Shown: piece by piece, positions 62,391 to 64,000 of the stretch | How positions within the stretch are numbered: the first letter of the stretch is position 1 | Layout of the letters: each line of letters begins with the position of its first letter | Assembly (NCBI GenBank): GCA_963575745.1 | Contig: CAUYUJ010014259.1 | Coordinates: forward strand, 107,501 to 171,500 | Direction of reading: 5' to 3' | DNA from: Prorocentrum cordatum | Taxonomy: Eukaryota; Sar; Dinophyceae; Prorocentrales; Prorocentraceae | Length of the DNA: 64,000 nucleotides | Program-made: the position numbers and the translations under genes | Notes under the pieces: generated by a model | What the model saw: the letters and a program-made list of their open reading frames with translations, nothing else | Databases searched by the model: none | Told to the model about the DNA's origin: nothing

Positions 62391-62550
62391 AGATGGGGGT
62401 ATGGATGGGGGAGGGGGGAAGGCTCCTTAGAAGCACCCCTGCTTCTTAGAAGGCGCGGGCCTCATCTGTAGATGTAAGGCGGGTGCCTTCTAAGGAGCAG
62501 CCTCATTCTAAGAAGCTTTCCCCTCTCCCCCTACCCCCCTATGCGCGGCC
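62391..62550. mobile_element. MITE-S copy 2
   Basis: GGCCACGCGCAGATGGGGGT at the left and CCCCCCTATGCGCGGCC at the right, with the internal TCTGTAGATGTAAGGCGGGT. Confidence 0.8.
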
Positions 62551-62761
62551 AGGAAGGAGAGGGGACGAGGAGGACTTGCCAGAGGGGGCGAAGAAAGACA
62601 AAGACAGAAAGAGAGAGAGAGAGAGAGGGAGAGATTTCAGGGGGCATGGGAGAGGAGGCGGCAGGCTCGAGGAAGAGGAAAAGGGAGGCTCCCGAAAGAG
62701 GAGGAGGAGACGGAGGAGGTGTGTTCTTGAACGCTCTCGCGTCTGTCCAGGCCCTCGAAAG

Positions 62762-62915
62762 GAGGGGAAACACACACACACATAGACACAACTAATCGTC
62801 GACTTCCATGATAAATTGGAACATACGTATGCCGAGTGGGGGGGAAGACATAACATCAGAAAATTCACAAGTGGGAATCCCAGGATTCGTATTTATTGTG
62901 CGTCCCTGGGCCCCT
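62762..62915 (+). mobile_element. IE element copy 9
   Basis: AAAGGAGGGGAAACACACAC at the left and CGTATTTATTGTGCGTCCCT then GGGCCCCTTC at the right. Flanked by CCCTCG on both sides, a plausible 6-bp target duplication. The interior is diverged. Confidence 0.75.
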
Positions 62916-63740
62916 TCCCCTCGGAGGTCCCGGGAGACCCTCGAGGGAGGATGACGGAAGGAGAATCGTTTGCACCAGCGCTGGGTCCTCCTCCCTGGGG
63001 CGTAGGGTGGGGCGGCGCCGGAGACCCCGCCAGGAAGGCCCACGCGCCGGTCCAAGAGGTCTGCGCGGAGCTCCGAAACCGTCGTCGGGAATCCGAACCC
63101 GAGTTACCCCGGGCCCGAGTTGCCCCGGATAACTCGGGCGTCCAGAGCCCCACATCATCAGGCGTAACTCATGTCAGGGCTAACTCGGGTTCTTTTTTCG
63201 GGAATCCAAGCCCGAGTTACCCCGGACCCGAGTTACTCCGGATAACTCGGGCGCCCAATCAAGAGTCGACGATGGCAGTGTTGTGGCGCGGACCTCCCAA
63301 AGTCTATCGTCGTCGTCGTCGTCGACCTTCGAGGGTCGATGATCGTGGACGTTGTGGCCCTGCTGCCGTTCCTGCTGCTTCTCTTGGGCCTCCATCGGGC
63401 CTCCCAGGGGCCCGCTGCCAGCCCCTGGCGGCCTGTGGGGACCCCCAGCGTCGAGGATCGCACGGTTCAGGCGGTGAGTTGGTAATCATACAGAACGATC
63501 ACACGTTCGCCAGTATGACAAATGGTCGTCGCAGAACATCGCGTGGCTGCTTTCGTGTGACTACCAGTTGTCTTGACAAGCTTGTTATTTGTCTATGGTA
63601 GCCGAGTGTCACAACAGACGGTCAGGTTCCATATGGCACTTTTTAATGGTGGCAAGTTGTTTATGACTACCCGCTTTTTGATGAACGTCAGGGGCTCCAG
63701 ATCGCCTCGCGTCGAGAAAAAAACACGACGGCTGTCGACG
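62916..63740. repeat. CCCGAGTTACCCCGG repeats in otherwise unassigned sequence
   Basis: CCCGAGTTACCCCGGRCCCG then AGTTRCYCCGGATAACTCGG occurs at 63108-63150 and 63211-63253, spacing about 103. Each unit can pair with itself. A partial MITE-P-like piece is at 62985-63070. No gene recognised. Confidence 0.6.
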
Positions 63741-63741
63741 A

Positions 63742-63933
63742 ATAACACATTTCATAAGCATGATTTCTCTGAGGTCCGCGCGGATTTCTTGGATCGGCGC
63801 TGGTGCCCCTTGCCGGCGCCTCCAGTGCCGCCCCTTGGCGCGCTGCGCGCGAGAGGGAGGGGGGTCAAGCGCCGATCAAAGACGTCCGCGCGGACCTCCG
63901 TGAAATTAGGGTTATGCAGTTATGTGTTCCTCT
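63742..63933. mobile_element. Palindromic MITE-P copy 6
   Basis: Arms AATAACACATTTCATAAGCA then GAGGTCCGCGCGGATTTC at the left and GTCCGCGCGGACCTCCGTGA then GCAGTTATGTGTTCC at the right. The GC-rich loop is shorter than in copies 1 and 3. Confidence 0.8.
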
Positions 63934-64000
63934 ACTCGCGTAGTAAGCCATCACGCGGGCAGGTTGTTTCTGTGATTACTCTCTGGCGCCATGGGGGCCC

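Overview
The window looks like nuclear DNA of a dinoflagellate. The decisive evidence is a 22-nt block at 35179-35200 that matches the dinoflagellate trans-spliced leader with one mismatch. It sits at the 5' end of an intronless, retroposed gene. Supporting evidence is a GC-AG intron, two introner-type elements spliced exactly out of one gene, a very low density of recognisable genes, and heavy loading with trinucleotide tracts and small inverted-repeat elements. I cannot name the species from sequence alone.

Only three loci are supported as genes or gene remains. (1) A retroposed gene (35179-36629, ORF 35238-36551, 437 aa) carries the leader relict, a short A tract and a perfect 13-bp target-site duplication. 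(2) A degenerate LINE-type retroelement lies on the minus strand (39772-42452), with an endonuclease domain and several frameshifts. (3) A multi-exon BAHD-type acyltransferase gene lies on the plus strand (about 49557-54682). At least two of its introns are transposable elements whose target duplications supply the splice sites. A few weaker coding candidates are listed with low confidence.

Layout. 1-1180: tandem array of an ~89-bp unit, then a (GAT)n tract. 3.0-5.5 kb: degenerate GGCCTCTTGGG-type repeats with embedded hairpins. 5.6-8.1 kb: GAC, TG, GGA and GAT tracts. 9.7-10.1 kb: 72-76-bp array. 11.4-16.4 kb: MITEs of several families, one nested in another. 16.5-18.1 kb: a 1.58-kb TIR element. 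19.5-21.9 kb: a second copy of the first array and its flank, then a 476-bp foldback element between GGA and CCT tracts. 22-23.9 kb: composite 381-bp tandem array and palindromic MITEs. 26.2-28.1 kb: 250-bp array. 28.6-31.2 kb: GGA and GAT tracts. 32-34 kb: MITEs with clear target duplications. 35.2-36.6 kb: retrogene. 37-38.7 kb: MITE-G copies. 39.4 kb: assembly gap. 39.8-42.5 kb: LINE. 42.6-49.3 kb: tracts and MITEs. 49.6-54.7 kb: acyltransferase gene. 54.7-64 kb: long CCT tracts, MITEs and unassigned sequence.

The most interesting signal is in the mobile DNA. Two unrelated short element families, called here IE and MITE-G, both occur as precisely spliced introns in the acyltransferase gene. 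All nine IE and all five MITE-G copies I found are on the plus strand. Element family names (IE, G, P, U, Z, H, N, O, Q, V, W, X and so on) are local labels for this window only.
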